From Aquila chrysaetos chrysaetos (Eukaryota > Chordata > Aves > Accipitriformes > Accipitridae), in assembly GCF_900496995.4 (NCBI RefSeq), contig NC_044004.1, positions 48,700,224 through 48,764,223 of the forward strand: DNA of 64,000 nt, read 5' to 3'. How positions within the stretch are numbered: position 1 is the first letter of the stretch; each line of letters begins with the position of its first letter. This document shows positions 38,501 to 53,500 of this stretch, in pieces. Made by a program: the position numbers and the translations under genes. A model generated the notes under the pieces. The model was not told where the DNA came from, did not search any database, and saw only the letters and a list, made by a program, of their open reading frames with translations.

Positions 38501-41500
38501 TACTTCTCTGGGTTTAAGAATCTCATCTGCACTTCTAATAATACTTCAGAAAATTTCTGTGCAAGTACACTCAAGTGCTCCACCGGTCTTCAACAAAAAC
38601 AATGGGAATTAAAAAAGCGTTAGAAAAAAAAGTTAGGGAATAGCTATGAAAAAAATCTCAGTTTTTCACTCTTGATTACGGAAGCTTTTTAAAGGATGCC
38701 ACCTTCCTAAACTTCTCCCTTGTAGGTCTAACTCCTTGTCTATATTGCAGAGCACAAACACATGTATGCTTCAGCCCATTCCAATATATAGGTAGCATTC
38801 CTTTATCTTTTTCTTTCCAACACAGAGGATGAGATTTCCCAAGAAATAGGGAATTTCAAATCAGCACAATGCCTTGAGATGGTTGTCTTTCTACTGATTT
38901 TCAGAAGTAATGATCTACCATAAATGGGGTGGTGGTAGGGAATCAGCACTCTCAAACTGATCAGAAATTATACAGTGCTCTCCTTTTATGAGGCCTAAGT
39001 TCTATTATCCTTTACATACACAAATACAGAAAAAAATGTATCATATCCAAAAATGTTTTGTAATAATCAAAGCTGCAAAATGAGTCTAAAGTTAAGAAAT
39101 ACTGACATTAAGACTTTAAATTCACTAGAAGAGCTAAAAAGCACATCTCTGACAGTCAAGACATAACATCCTAAGTTTTAAGGCTTTGGTATGAAGCATT
39201 AGGAAGATCACTGCTCAATAAAATTACTGTAATATGCTTTTTAATCACAGGAAGAAAAGGCATTTCTTTTCATCTTACTATTGGTCCCTGCAAAGTCAAA
39301 AACTGTAACTGAAAACTCCCTCAAAAAGTTTATCAGGCAAATTGCTCAAAAAATTTTGACATAAATGATTTAAATTTAGTCTAAGTGAAAGCCATCCAAA
39401 CTAGGCTTTTAGTACTGGCTATTAAAGAAATAAATACCTCTTTTACCTACAATTTATAATTCTCATATTATGATACCATTACCAAACTAAAACTGCCTAC
39501 CAAGTCTAGCTCAGGGCTCCACAAGTAGCGACTAGCAGGCTGAAACAACCTGACGAAACACCAGGAGTGACAGTGCTCCTGGATTTCATCTCAAAAGATG
39601 TAGCTGATAAACACAGGTAAACCTAAAAGCCTAGGTTCGGTGCTACCTCCCTCTCAGATACGACTACTGGAAAATCCCATGGACCAGAGCAGGAGCTCTT
39701 AGGACTCCTCACCCTTATTCTAAACCGTCAGATCTCCTTTCTCTATCCCTCTTCTCCTCTACTCCCCATTCCTAAATTTTAGCCAGCCTGGTCCCCTTAA
39801 ATATTGGTGGAGTCCCTCTCTAGCATTTCTTACAGGGAAAGCAGAACCAAGGACTCTGATTCAAATTCTTTTGTGATTATGCTTCCTTCCACTATCTCAG
39901 GAAACCATCTGTATAGCTGACAGAATACTTTCTAACATTACTAGACATCAGAAAGCTTAGTCAGTGGTGTTTACACAGCTTGCTGAACATTCTTGGATGA
40001 AAGGTGCTATACATGAAAATCATTATCTGTCCAACTGTCCACACAACACTTAAAGTAACAAACACCAAACTGCTATTGAGGTGAAAGAAGAATATAGTTA
40101 AAAACAGTACTTCACAATCACTAGATAGAGTCCAAGCAGAAGAGCAGGACTTTTCCTTTTTTGTCTTTTTTCGCTTTTGTCTGGTACAGACCAAGTCAGT
40201 GTTCTTTGTTTCTTAAAGGTCACTCTCAAGATGTCTAAAAAATAACAGAATTAAGTGTTTCAGTTCAGGTGAAATCACCCTGCAAGTCAACAACTCTCCT
40301 CCTTTCTCCTTGCTGCTGGTTATGAAGGATTTATAATTTGTTCCTGCTTTTCCTCAGTTTTTCATTGAAAGAATATACAAAATAAGAAAGAAGGGTTATT
40401 TGCAATCACTCTCATAGTCACTACCTCTCCTGGAAGAGAAACAACACAGGAGAGCTGGGGGAATATGCCCAAGCTGGCAATCCTTGAAACAGAGGACTTT
40501 GTTGCTTAAAGGGTGCCTGTGTTTTCATCAGGAAAAGCCACACATGCTTAAAACCTCACTTGGTGTGCATCCCCACAATTGCCACCATTTTGTCAGAATA
40601 AAGCCACACAAGGTTACATCATACATAGACCCATGTCAGATGTGCGAAACCACATCTGATAGGCCTGCTCCATTCACGTAAGAGACAGCAGCCACAGAGA
40701 TTTTCGCTCAAGGTCCAGTGAGAAAAAGTGGTGCAGTGCTGTACAAAAAGGGACCTCAGGTGCTCACTGCCCACAGCACTTACTCAGAGTATGGGAGGTT
40801 CAAGTTCTGGGTTCTTCTCTGCCTGTGTACACTCCAGCCCTCCCATAAGAGCGACCAAACTCCCATGGGGCATACTCAGCTTCTCACTGAAGCTGTTACA
40901 CTTTGGAAAATAGCATTTGCAAAAATGGCCCAGTGAAACAGAGTGGGAGGAAAAAGCAAAGGGAGAAGGGGGTGGGAAATGAACATCAGGTGGTGTTATT
41001 AAGGATTCATCTAGGACAACAACAATCATCTTAGTTCTGGCTTCTGTTGCCAAGATTGCTTACACATCTATCTGATGAGTTCTAATTTAAGTCTTGTCTA
41101 TGGAGCTGCCTGTTTGAAGACAATTAAGCAGTGGGCATTCCTTGTTCTGCTCTTCACAGCAAGTTCTGGCAGCCTGTACAACTGTGAGAAACAAGCATCA
41201 TTAAGCTGATTTGGTTATTAGCACACCGCTAATTATTGTTTGGCAGTATTGTGCAACTTTTTTTTTTTTTTTTTTTTTTGCTAAGTCTCACTGAAGGAAA
41301 TAAGAGAAAAGACTCTTCATAACCACTGCCTTAAAGTATTCCACATCAACAAGCAGCCTACTAGCATTTACCTCCCAAATCTGACCCTCTTCTGCATACA
41401 CAGAGTTTATCTGTGCAGGTAATATGGAAATCTACCACACAACAGCAACTGAAAGAAGTGCCTGTATGAAGCAATCTTCAACAAATTAAAAAAATGACTA

Positions 41501-44500
41501 TTTATGGGGTTGTTTAAGCACTCGGAAGCATGTCAGCAAACAGCTCTGATACCCTCTGACACTAATAATTTACATCACAGAGGCCAAAAACCTTGTTGCA
41601 GTCCTGTACCTGGCAAACAAAAGTGCTATTTATCACTGGATGCCCCAGATGATTCCAGAAATATGTTCCTTCCCATTGCTTCTCATTAGCAGCAGTTCTA
41701 TGAATTGAAACAGATTTTTTTTTTTGGAAAATAAATGCTACAGGATGTTCTAAGAAGCTTAAGCTGTTCCCTTAGGAAACAAAGCCAGCACCCCCACCAT
41801 CGTTCACGCAGACTGCCTAACCTGATTCTACACAGGAACGCACCTGTTTCATCACAAAGAGCTGTGATAACACAAACTGAAAGCTTGCCAGCTACCTTAA
41901 GACACAGATGTTCACATATTCTGGTAACTCAATTTCAATACTGGACATATTCAACTCAACTGAGGTACTGCAGATTTTTTACTTCTTTCATTCCATGAAG
42001 AATGGTGGTGAAAGGAAAAAACTGAAACCTTAATAAACCTAGCACTTTCAGACTTCAAACAAGGTTTATATACACAGCAGTTACTTTATGAAAGAAGAGG
42101 CACAGGTTAAGAATTTGGAGAGACAAGTATATGTTCATTAGCTTTGGATCTTACAAATAAGTGTTTCAAAATCCACCCAGCTTTCCTTTGTTCAAAAAGA
42201 TATTTTTCTAGGGGATTGTCTATGCATGTATAAAATAAATAGTAAGTATAGATCTCCACTTTCAGGTATGTTACATAGTCTACTTGAATAATGAAAAAGG
42301 AGAAACTACTTCAATCATGAATCCTTAACTAACTATAGAAATGGTAGTTTGGTGCAACTGTGAAAATACCATCTTTCATTCATTAGAAAAAACAGACTTT
42401 AGAAGCAACTTAAATGCTGACCTACTAACCAGCCTTCAGAATTACAAAATCTTTAAAAATTACCTCAATGAATATTCCCAATTAGTTCTACATGATCATA
42501 TTCTACCTTGCGGGGCGGGGGGGGGGGGGGGGGGCGGGGAGCGGGGTGCGGGGAGATGACCATGCACGGACCTTGCCTCTATAAACACAACTTCAAAAAA
42601 AACCCCAAAAAACCAAACCCCCACAAACAAAAATACCCTACATTAAATATATCTCTGCTACCACCGTAAAGACTACAACACAGAACGTGCACACTTCCAT
42701 ACAATTTTGAGTCCACTGAAAATAAAACATCAGTTCCTTAACTGCAAGGCAACACCTACCCACCCCTCCATTAATCAGGACTCTAGATTTGCTATGGAAG
42801 TTGAGAGATACAGGTTAAGCTCATGTAATTTAATTTTGAACATCTATGTAAATCCTCAATATATTCTTTCATAAGATACATAGAAGCCATGACAAAACAT
42901 CTGAGCTCTAGTCTTCAAAATAACCTGTCCGAATTTTAAATGGATAATAAAAGTGGGATGAATATCCATAATGTAAGCAGCAACTCACAACATATGAACA
43001 GGCTACTTCCAACTGAGAAGGATACAGTGGTGACACTTAAGTGACTTGGGAGGAGAACAGAAGGATAAAAAAAAAAGAAAAAAATAAGAGTTTGCTCAAA
43101 ATAATCAAACAGTAAGTCCTCCTAGAAAGTGAAGAGAATCCAATGACACTTACAAAGAACAAAATGTGAAGGGTTTTTTTGAACAAACATTTGGTAAACA
43201 ATAGAAGCATAGATCACTTCACACTAGGTGACCGTTATGCAAATACTTAAAATATACACTCAAAACTAAGACAGCATAATTAAATCCCAGTATTTTGACT
43301 TTACCTCAAAAGTAAATTAAAAAATAAATCTTGCAGTAGTTGCAGTACAACCCAAATTCATACGAAATCAAATGTTAAAGACAGATTAATTTGAGGTTAG
43401 ACTTGATAGTGCAGGATCAGAATTTAAGTTGGGTAGTTAATATACACCGTGAATAAAGAATTAAGATGCAGGACGTTAGCATTCTCACTGCAGTATCGTA
43501 TTAAAAAGTTTTGAATTATATCTGAAAGTTGTAATTACCTACACAAGCACCTACACATTAAACAAGTTAGAAGTACAGCAGTATCTGTAAAAATCCTTTG
43601 CAGTAACATCAGATAACAAAGTGCTGAAGAGACCCTTCAAAACCGTTATATTGCACAGCTCCTCATAAACTGCAATGTTATAGCCAGACACTGATAAATT
43701 TTTTCCAGCTGAATAACATTCTTAATGTTTATTGCCAGTGAGATCTAATGGCATTACTTTTTACTAAGATGGTAAAACAGAGTAAGACACTGTTGCACGT
43801 AGGTGTAACCATGGACAGGAAAACAAAGACAAACGAGGAAAAGGAAAAAAGGCAGGAAGGGACAGTAGCATCAACAGAAAGATAAAGGGTCTCAAAGGAA
43901 CAAAAAGGTGGACTTCCAGAACTTTCATTTTATCATTTTGCTAATGTCTGCAGGTCCCATTTCTACACCAAACATAAATACCTTTAAAAAAATAACAATT
44001 TCACTATGCACAGTGCAATGAAACTGAACACGACCAAGTCTTTGGGTGCTAGTCATGCTCAGGAAAAAAAAAAAAGTAACTTTAAAACTATTAAAAGATG
44101 ATGTGAATATTTACCCATGCCAGTTCCAGCTGGTGCAATCTCTCTGGAGAAGATTTCTACAGCTTCTTTTTGCTTATGGTGTACAGCAAGCCAAATAACA
44201 GCTTCCCGAGGACCCTGCTTCAAAAAAAGTAGAAATTAGATTAGCTTAGATAGAAAACATCATCTAAACTTACCAAACTGAAAAATAACTGTAGCTCAGC
44301 ATTCAAGTTAGATATAACAGAAATGTTTAGTGCTCATTGCTACAAACTACAATTTCCATTCAGTGACTCTTCATCCAGCATCACTATAATTTTCTGTTAA
44401 TATTTCACAATCTTTTCTATTTTGCTACCATGAAGTCAACTACTGGATATTTCAGAGTGCTAGGACACTGTGCTGCTTCTCCAGCTTTCTCAAAGGATCA

Positions 44501-47500
44501 AGTACTATAACTAATAATACTTTATAAGAAACTAAATACTTGGCTTCACTCTCAGTGGAACTGGCAAACAAACTTTCCTCTTATTTTAAGTGCACTAAGA
44601 AAACTTTGGGGTCAAGTCAGAGAGCCAGGTGTACTTCCCTTAGCATCAAGTAGTAAGCAGATCTGCTCACAGAAAAGAATTCAAACCTAATCCTTGGGAG
44701 TTAAATGGGAGAATGGAACTTGTAAAAGCTAGCACATTTTCAGAGAAGAGAGCAGACACCCCTCTAAAGGTAAACCCAACCAGTACTCTGCTCCCTACCC
44801 TATAGTCAACTAACACACCTGTGCTTGCAGATAAGCACTCTCTCTCACTTATTTTAACTCTCTATAAATCTCTTTTCTGCCACTGAAAGATCTACCGCTG
44901 GAACCAATACACTGGCAAAAGCCTTAGAGTGAACATTAGGTCTCACTGAGGGCAAAGACTGTATTTATGTAAGAATTTGCATCCACCAGTAAGAACCACC
45001 TTTGGTCTACCTTTGAATCTCCAAAATGTGAAACCTGCTCAAAATAGAAGTCTGTCCCTAAGTGTCTCTTACTTGTCCCAAAGCACCAGCACAACCATTT
45101 CCATTGTACACATGAAATGGAAACACAGAAGGTCTCAAAATCTACTGGTCAGGAGTTTCTCCACACAGCACTACTCCAAGTATGGAGTTCTACAGCAAGG
45201 TATTTCTTCTCTCTGGTAGTCAGCTTTTTTTGTTAATGAGCACAAAGAAAGTTTCTAAAGGTTCTCTGGCAACCTTACATGAAATTCTTGGCTTACTTAA
45301 ATCAATATAAAATTCAAAAGAGGAGGAGTTTGACTACAAGATGCTAGGGGATTTCTTCCAGTGTTTATGTCCTTTTTTTATGTCAACGGGAAAGGACGTA
45401 TTTCATGAAAGCATGAAAAACGTACCAAAAGTTTGGGTGTTTGGGGTTTTTTTTTTTGTTATTCTACAGAGCTCAGAGGACTTTATAATTCTCTAAATGC
45501 CCTGTCTAAAGAATTCTTGTAGATTTGGTAGCTGTTCTACTAAAAATGTAGAAAAGTAAAGGAAAATCAAACATATAGCTACTTAGGATACTGAAGAAGA
45601 CATTTTCCTGGAAGAAAGGAACAACTGGATTTTGGAAGAGCCAAGCCCTTCTGAATCTATTCCCGACGTTTGCTATACTAAGAAATAAATATACATGACT
45701 AAATAACTCATTTTTAGTTTATTCCAACTTTTTTCCTTACATATAATAATTTCCGAAGCATTTAATAGCTTCCCAATTGTGCATAAAATCATGAAGAGTA
45801 TTTTAAAATAACATTTTTCATCCTAGGTAACACTTTTAAAAGATTTTGGCAAAAAGCCTATTTCTTTACCAATACAGAAACCAGTGACATTTCTGAAAGC
45901 ATCAGAGATTAAATACTCAGCAGACAAGAAGGATACAGATACTGCTAGAATTCAACAGCCCCAACTTCAAAACACAGGGGTTGATGTGTAGAGCAGAGGG
46001 GACACGTTTTTTTGGTCAGATGAAAAGAACGGAGCAATGACTCCTTACAGGAGTCCTCCCTCCTGTGGGCTAAGGAACAGCATCCTCCTAGATAGCACCA
46101 AATTTTTTATGACCTAACACTGAAAAGACAGAGGAACCTTTCTTCATGCTAACAGCATCTTTCCCCTAATACACAGAACAGGATAGAAAAGATTTGAAGT
46201 TTTTATTATATGCATGCAGTTCTTAGATGAACTGAATTAAAGTTATCACCAAACAAAACCACGCCTAATCCTTCTTGCTGTATGTTTTGATGTTTATTCA
46301 CTACCCAAAGTTGAATGGGTGTCACTGATTTCAAGAACTAGAAGTCACATCAAAAACAATTCTAAAATTACTTGAAGCAATTGTCAATTTACACAGCTGG
46401 CAGTGAAAAATGCTAGACTATTATGCCTAACAAAATATAAATTTAGTCATTAGAATTCTAGTAAATTTAACAGTATCATAACAAAACAAACTGTCTTTTT
46501 GCCCACCCAATTTTAAGACTTGATGAAACATTGTAAACTAAAAAAAAAAATTTTTTTTTCCTCTTCAAAATAACCTGAGAAACTACATGCTGGATCTGAA
46601 CTCCTAAACTGCCCATCTTTTAACACATCTCCTAACTCTAGTGCTACTTATTTTAATTGCCCACGTTTCTGTAAAACTGCATTCTTTAAAGATTACATAA
46701 ACCAGCAAACTGATTATCAGCTTCTGAAATACTGATATCCTGTATATTAGTATCATTTTCCCCATGTGTATACAGTACATTTTTCCCAAAAGCAATACTG
46801 TCGAACATGTCAACTTTCTAAAATCTCAAGTCAATTTCAGGAATTTAAATAACTTCAGCAATGTAGGAACATGGATGTATTTCCTAGTGGCAGCTGCTGA
46901 AACAGTGTTTATCATAAATGGTGTAATATGCTGCACCAAGCATTCTGGCTACTGTAAGAGTATCCCAAAGAGACTGTTATGTTAACAGACTACTAAATCC
47001 TCTATTCCAACTCAAATACATGACAAAACCCCAACATGAACAAGCTCACTTATGCCAGTTTATACCAAGAGAGGAAAACTTCCTGATGTTATAGCTGGTG
47101 ATCAGCTAAAACCCAATAATGAAGGCCTTCTTGTTTTAGTGTGTTCAAATGTAAGTCCTACATATTCATGGAGTTGAAAGACGATTTTTCTCTACGTCCT
47201 ATTCTAGTGCCATATCCACACACAGGTACTCCGAGGTACCGTAATGGTAAATCTAATTGCTCTCATCTTTAAGTATCCCTATGTAGACATACTCACAGGG
47301 AGACACACACACAGTTAATTTCTGTCTCCAAGCTCCCAGCCTGGAAAATACCTGCCACAATAATACCATGTAGGAAATCCTGTAAACTTGATGCACATTT
47401 TTATTAGTTTATCTCAATACCCATGTAAGCAAGCCCTAAAATAAAAGCTTAGCAGAGCCAAGGTAGGAGAGGTTATATTATTCCATCAGATCATGTATGA

Positions 47501-50500
47501 CTGAAATGATAGAAATTTCCTTCTATGAACACAGAAACAGATGTCCTGATCAAGTTAATATAAAGAAACCAATCAGTTTTCCAATTTAAACATGTTTCAC
47601 TAAATTGTTATAAAAATTGTTGCTACACAGAAAATATGCAGCCATACCACAAACTCAACAAATGTAGGGTTTTTTTGTTTGTTTTTAACATTCAGTGTTC
47701 CCAAAGCTACCAAGAGATGCATTAAATTGCTACAAATAATAATTAATAGCAAATATTCTTGCAGAAAACATACTTATACTTATTCACATTTGCTTCCTGG
47801 TTCTAAACTGTACCATGTCTTCAATATTCCATTTAAGTTCTAGGTTTACTTCCTTGCCCACAGATGCAATATACAATGGTCTACGAAAATAAGCTCAATC
47901 CTATTCTGGGTGGGTGAATCCAGTATTAAAACTGGATATATAAACTATTTTGAAGTCATTTATCTTGCAGTATCATAATTAAAAAGAATAGCAAAACAAT
48001 AATATCCTTTATCAAGTCTTAACAATGTGTTGTAAATTGGTTAACAAAGGGTTAGTAGAAAACTAACAGACACAGCACATACAGTTTTTACATAGCAAAC
48101 TCTTAATACCTGATGTACTATTAATAATACTGAATGTGTTTCATGTGAAAGGTATTTTCTAAACCACGAACTCACTGACGCTGTGACACTGTCATAACCC
48201 CTCCCTCCTCCCCAACAGAAAACCACAGAGCAGGAGATACCAAAAATTAAAGATCACTAGGGTTACTCAGTGCTGATTCAGGTCCCCTTCTTGCTCATGC
48301 TGGGCTGCTGCTGACAAAGCAAGCTTTCAGAAAGGCAAGCAACAACCATGTAAACAGGCAGGGAAGACTGAGAAAGCAACAGAGGCAAGCAGTTCTTGAT
48401 TGCTCAAGGATACTTTGTGTTGCCAGGATCAGTCAACACTCCACACAACAGCTCAGACAACAGTATACAGGCCTACATAAGCCTGAGATATACAGTGATT
48501 TCACAGTTGCAAAGGCAAACCTTTGCACTCAGTTTGACAGACCTGTGTGAGAATTAGTCCAGCCACACCAGACATCTAGACTGAGCTCCAAATATTGTTC
48601 AACTTACCCTGTCTTGGTATTCATATGCATATTTGCTTCTCCTCTTTAAATTTAGACGGTAGAATCTTCAAAGCAAGAACTGTTTTCCTTGTGTGTTAAT
48701 ATACTGCCTAACATAACATGGCTCCGTTTTGAGCACTATTATTTGCATCCCAAATAACCGTGTCTAATTTTGTACAGGAAGACATGGTAGGAAAGAGTGT
48801 TTCAGAGACTACATTATTCCTACCTGAAGCCCCAACTGGCAGATGTTTTCCTCAGGATTCTATGACTTTGTATTTTAAATGGAAACACAAACCCTCCTCC
48901 CCACCCCTTTTTCTCAAGCTACTATGGCTGCTTTCCAGATGAAAACTCCTTTGGCTAGTTTCTTCTAAACTGTTGGAGGAACCAGGTGAAGGGAGAAGGC
49001 AATAGAGTGATTTCCTGTATTTCAGCCTCAGCTCTCTCATCCTATTTCAGGCATGTATGGGAAGCACATACAATGGAGATAATGCTCTATTTACTTTTAA
49101 TGTAAGACCTGGGAGCTGAGGCTAGAAATACGGAAAATAATACAAATACTCAATTTCATTTGGAAAATTTATTTAAGGTACTGTAAGCAAGGCAAACTGA
49201 ACAATAAGGAAGGAGAAACTGCTCTTTTTCAAAGCATTATTCATCCTATACAACAAGACAGAAAACTTCCTATGTAACAATTTAACTGAAGAATGTATTA
49301 CAACGCATAATCACAAGGAGCTGGTACAAACAGAACACAGACAAGTTCAACATCCGGGACATCTGCTCCTGTGTTTCAAAATTTTAATTCTGCAACCTCA
49401 GTAACACACTTAACATTATAGGGTTTATGGTCCTAAAGGAAAAAGACCACATTATAAAGCTGGTTCCTCAGGAAGCAACTCTTGCTGCTATGCAGAATGA
49501 AATCGAAGCTCAAGCATTAAAATGAACAGCTGCAGATAAAACTTGCCCAATTTCTAAGAACACTTAATTTCTATAGTAAGAAGTTCGCTGTCTTTCTCCA
49601 CATCACGTTCTTGTTTCCTACACATACAAACTGTCAGCTATTTTAAGTGTTGGCACTCCTAAGACCAAACTCAGAGCAGTTTTACCACGAGTACCTTAAA
49701 GAGTTTTGCAAGGCTGCCACTGACAAAGAAGAATCAGATGCTACTGTTTTGGAACAAATTAAACTGTCTAAATATTTAAAGTGCATGTAAGTGAGGACAA
49801 GATTTACAGTCTTCTTCCTTTAAAAAAGGCTTTCATATTCTAGATTAGGAAAACAAACCATGGATATCACAGCTGCAGTGGCTATGACCATCATTCACAC
49901 TCTTACATATGAATTTATTAAGTCACAAAATATGATGCAGACTTATATAGTTGAAGATTGTTTCACAGATAGTACTCACAGACAGTTTTAAAGTTGTACA
50001 GGCAACACTAATTCTGCCATTTCCTGACTCTGCAATCTTTATAATGTGGTCTTTTAGTTACATCTAATGCAATTTAAGTCTACATCATAAGAACTTTTGT
50101 AAGAAGATATTTCTTTAGATGAACAACTTTAGAACAGACTACAACAACATTTTTGTAAGATTTCATATCAGTGCTTCTGGAAGATCCAATACTGCAAAGA
50201 CCTTGTCAGTGTTAATTTTGTACACGAAGTAGTGACACTGAATTCTTTGCAAGATGATGGGGTGAAATTCCCAAGATGATAGTGACTTCCTTTAAAGTTG
50301 TAGAAAAGATAACAATATGGAGAGATTACAAGAGGTCAGTAAAAGTTTAAGAACACTCCACTGAATACTTACACCATCTATACTCCTTCTAGCATGAGGT
50401 CCATATGTATCTTCAGACCCTAAAACCTGTATGTTAACTGCACTGTAATCTTCATACCCAAGCTGACTGAAAATAAGGCGAGTCCTGCAACAAATGATTT

Positions 50501-53500
50501 TTTTTTTATTAGTAAACTGCCTCAAAATTATTATCTGAAGTAGCCCTGTGTGGTCCACAGGAGTTAGCTCTGTCATGTAAACTGTACTATGAATACTTTA
50601 CACTAAACAAATATATCTGAATACTACAAATCAAGCGATTACTGACAAGGAAGTTATACCTCAGAATTTACCTCTAGGTTTCAAATTGAGTCTTTGTTTA
50701 TTCAAATTATTTGAAAGATGACAGGCAAAGACAAATAAAAGTAAGAGCTGAAATCCATTTATCTTTAAAACAAAGACAGCTTGAAATGTAGTTACAGTAT
50801 ATGCAGTCTTCCTGTTTTTCATACTGGAAATTCAGTTCTTAACTCTGTTTCTGCTATAAGGCATTATGAACTACCAATAAATACATGGAACTACCTCATT
50901 ACACCACAGGCACCAGTGAAGAGAAAACTAACTGAAGAAGGAACTTTTATTCAAACTTTAAAGGTATTTATTTGGGATTAATGAACATATGTCTCAAATG
51001 CCAAAAAGTAGATAAAGTTTTTCAAGAGCATGTTTCTTCATTACTCATGCCTTTCCAGCCTAGCACTGAAATTCCTCAAACTCTTTCTGTAGGGATGTTT
51101 CCACCAAAAGCACATTATGTCAAGAGTGCCAAGTTTGTCCAATCACAATTAATAATGGGGATGAACATTACCTTCTTTTTATACACCATGAAAACACACA
51201 CTGCTTTAAGAGAGCCAGGAATTAATACTGGTTTTTGACAAATACCAAATTTGGATTAAAAAGACTGTTTGCAACAACTCTTGGAAAACAGCCCAACTCT
51301 CAACTGCTAAAACTGAAAATGACTGCTATAGTTTTAAATAAATAATCATATGAAGTCCAAAAAACAAACAAAAAAAAACCCCAAACAAAAAAAAATCACA
51401 GTAAAAAAAGGTTAGAATAAAGTTTTAAAATAATCCAACTGTTAAAAATAGTCCAACTTAATAACATGTTGCAGATTGGAAAAATAAGTTAAATTCTGAA
51501 GCACCTAACTGGTTTCCCCAATAATCTTGGTCTGGCACCCTTCTAGCTGTGTAGAAAGATTTTATCAGTTGAAACATTGGAATTACGTCAGGATGTGAAA
51601 AACATTTTGCATCAGTGGAACATTTTGAAGATACTGTTAATATATTATCTTTATAGTAAATATTAGCATGCTACCTGAAAAATTATGCAGTGTACAGGAC
51701 TTCAATACAAAATGTAATTTTTGATGACCACAGAAAGACAGATACTTGATTTAAGGTATCTAAATTTGCAAACCATGTCTGTAATAAGTTATTTTATCTA
51801 CAAACATTATAGTTAGATACACTAGAGTTCAAAATACATTCTGTGGGTAATTTTTAGCCCTTTCATGTGTCTTGGTAATGCAACAGAGAACCATTAAAAA
51901 CAAAAGAACACCAAAGGCTACTCCAAAGAGACTTCTTCACACACATACTGCCAAATCTCTTCTGCTTTCAAAAACTAATATAGAAATAAAGGACAAGCAT
52001 GCAAGAAAGAAGTGAAAGAAGTTGTATTACAAGCTGCCAAAGCTGCTCAGTGTCTTAGGCTGCCAACTAATCTGACCTGTACAACTGAAGCACCTTAAGT
52101 TTGTGCACCTTATTCTGTACTTGCTGCCATTAGACTACCAGGCAGAATTTGATCTAGAATAGACTGAAAGATCATGTCCTTACAACATTCTCTTGCAACA
52201 GGAACTGGCAGGAAGACTGAAGTCAGAGCTTCCTAAAGAGAGGTAGTTGCTGGTAGAGCATTCTCTGACAGTGATCAGAATAGCTTATTCTATTCTGGGT
52301 TGACATACACAAATCTTTCGAATATGCTGAATAAGCAATTCCACACATTAAGCTGTTTTAAGACTGTGAGATGGAAAATATATTGATGGGCAATACTCTA
52401 TATTGTGATTTTTAATGCACAGAACAAGCCACAGCTGCTCCAGGCATGCCTCATGGGCTAGAGGCCACTTACCAAGGCAGTTAACCAGCCTTTGGCTATT
52501 TCCCATCAGCTCTCTTCTGAGGATTACTCAGGACAGCACTGCAAGCAGGCTGAATTAATTTCCTAGTGGTCACAGAGGCAGCAGCACCACAAGCTGCTTC
52601 AATTGGACAAAAGAATCACGTAGTCTGGTCTGAAATAACGTCCAAGAGCAAACATGAAAGGGAAAATACACCATCCTACTTCCTTTCCAAAATAATCACC
52701 TAGCTTCCAGAAAGATTGCTTTTCGGAGACTTCCGAGTCCCTGAGTTTTTGCATTTAACAACTCTTGAAGGGTTTTTTCTTCACTAATTTTGTCAGTAGC
52801 TCTTGCACACATACACTTTTAGCATTTGCACCACTCTGAAGAAAGGGATTCCATAGCTTAACTACACATCTCGTATCAGCCCACTCTCATCTGCTATGTC
52901 TCTTGAGGGAAGTAACACAGCTCCTCCTTCATCACAGTGCTGTTCATGGGCACAGGAGCAGTAAGTCTCTAAGTCCACAGTAAACCTTGCACTTCTGACA
53001 GGTGTCTATCCTAGTGTACTTGCTGCATGGGTCTATAGTAGGAAGAGGGGGGGAAGTTATGTATAAAACATGGCACAGAGACAGATCTCATAACCAGAAA
53101 GATTGGGGCTATTGGAGTAAATGCTCAGAGATGTCCATGAGGATATGGAATTATGTTTAAGAGAAATCCTTCCTCACCCAAATATCCTGGCATGACAATA
53201 TGACTGAAAGCTTATCAGTCTGTCTTACAATTGTAAAATTTTCTAGCAAACAAAATCATTAGTCACATTTTACAAGGTACTAACATAATTTTGTTTAAAA
53301 CACAAACTTGGTAAACTGCCTACATTTCATTGCACTGTCATTTGTTGATAAAAATAAGTTATGTGAAAATCAGTGAAAACTAGTTTCACATGGGTTTCTC
53401 TCTGGCACTTAATAAATTTTCATCTGAATCATAGCTTCTCCCTCATTAATTTGGGTTTCTCTCCACTATCCAGCCATTTATTTTCAAGAATATTTGAGAC

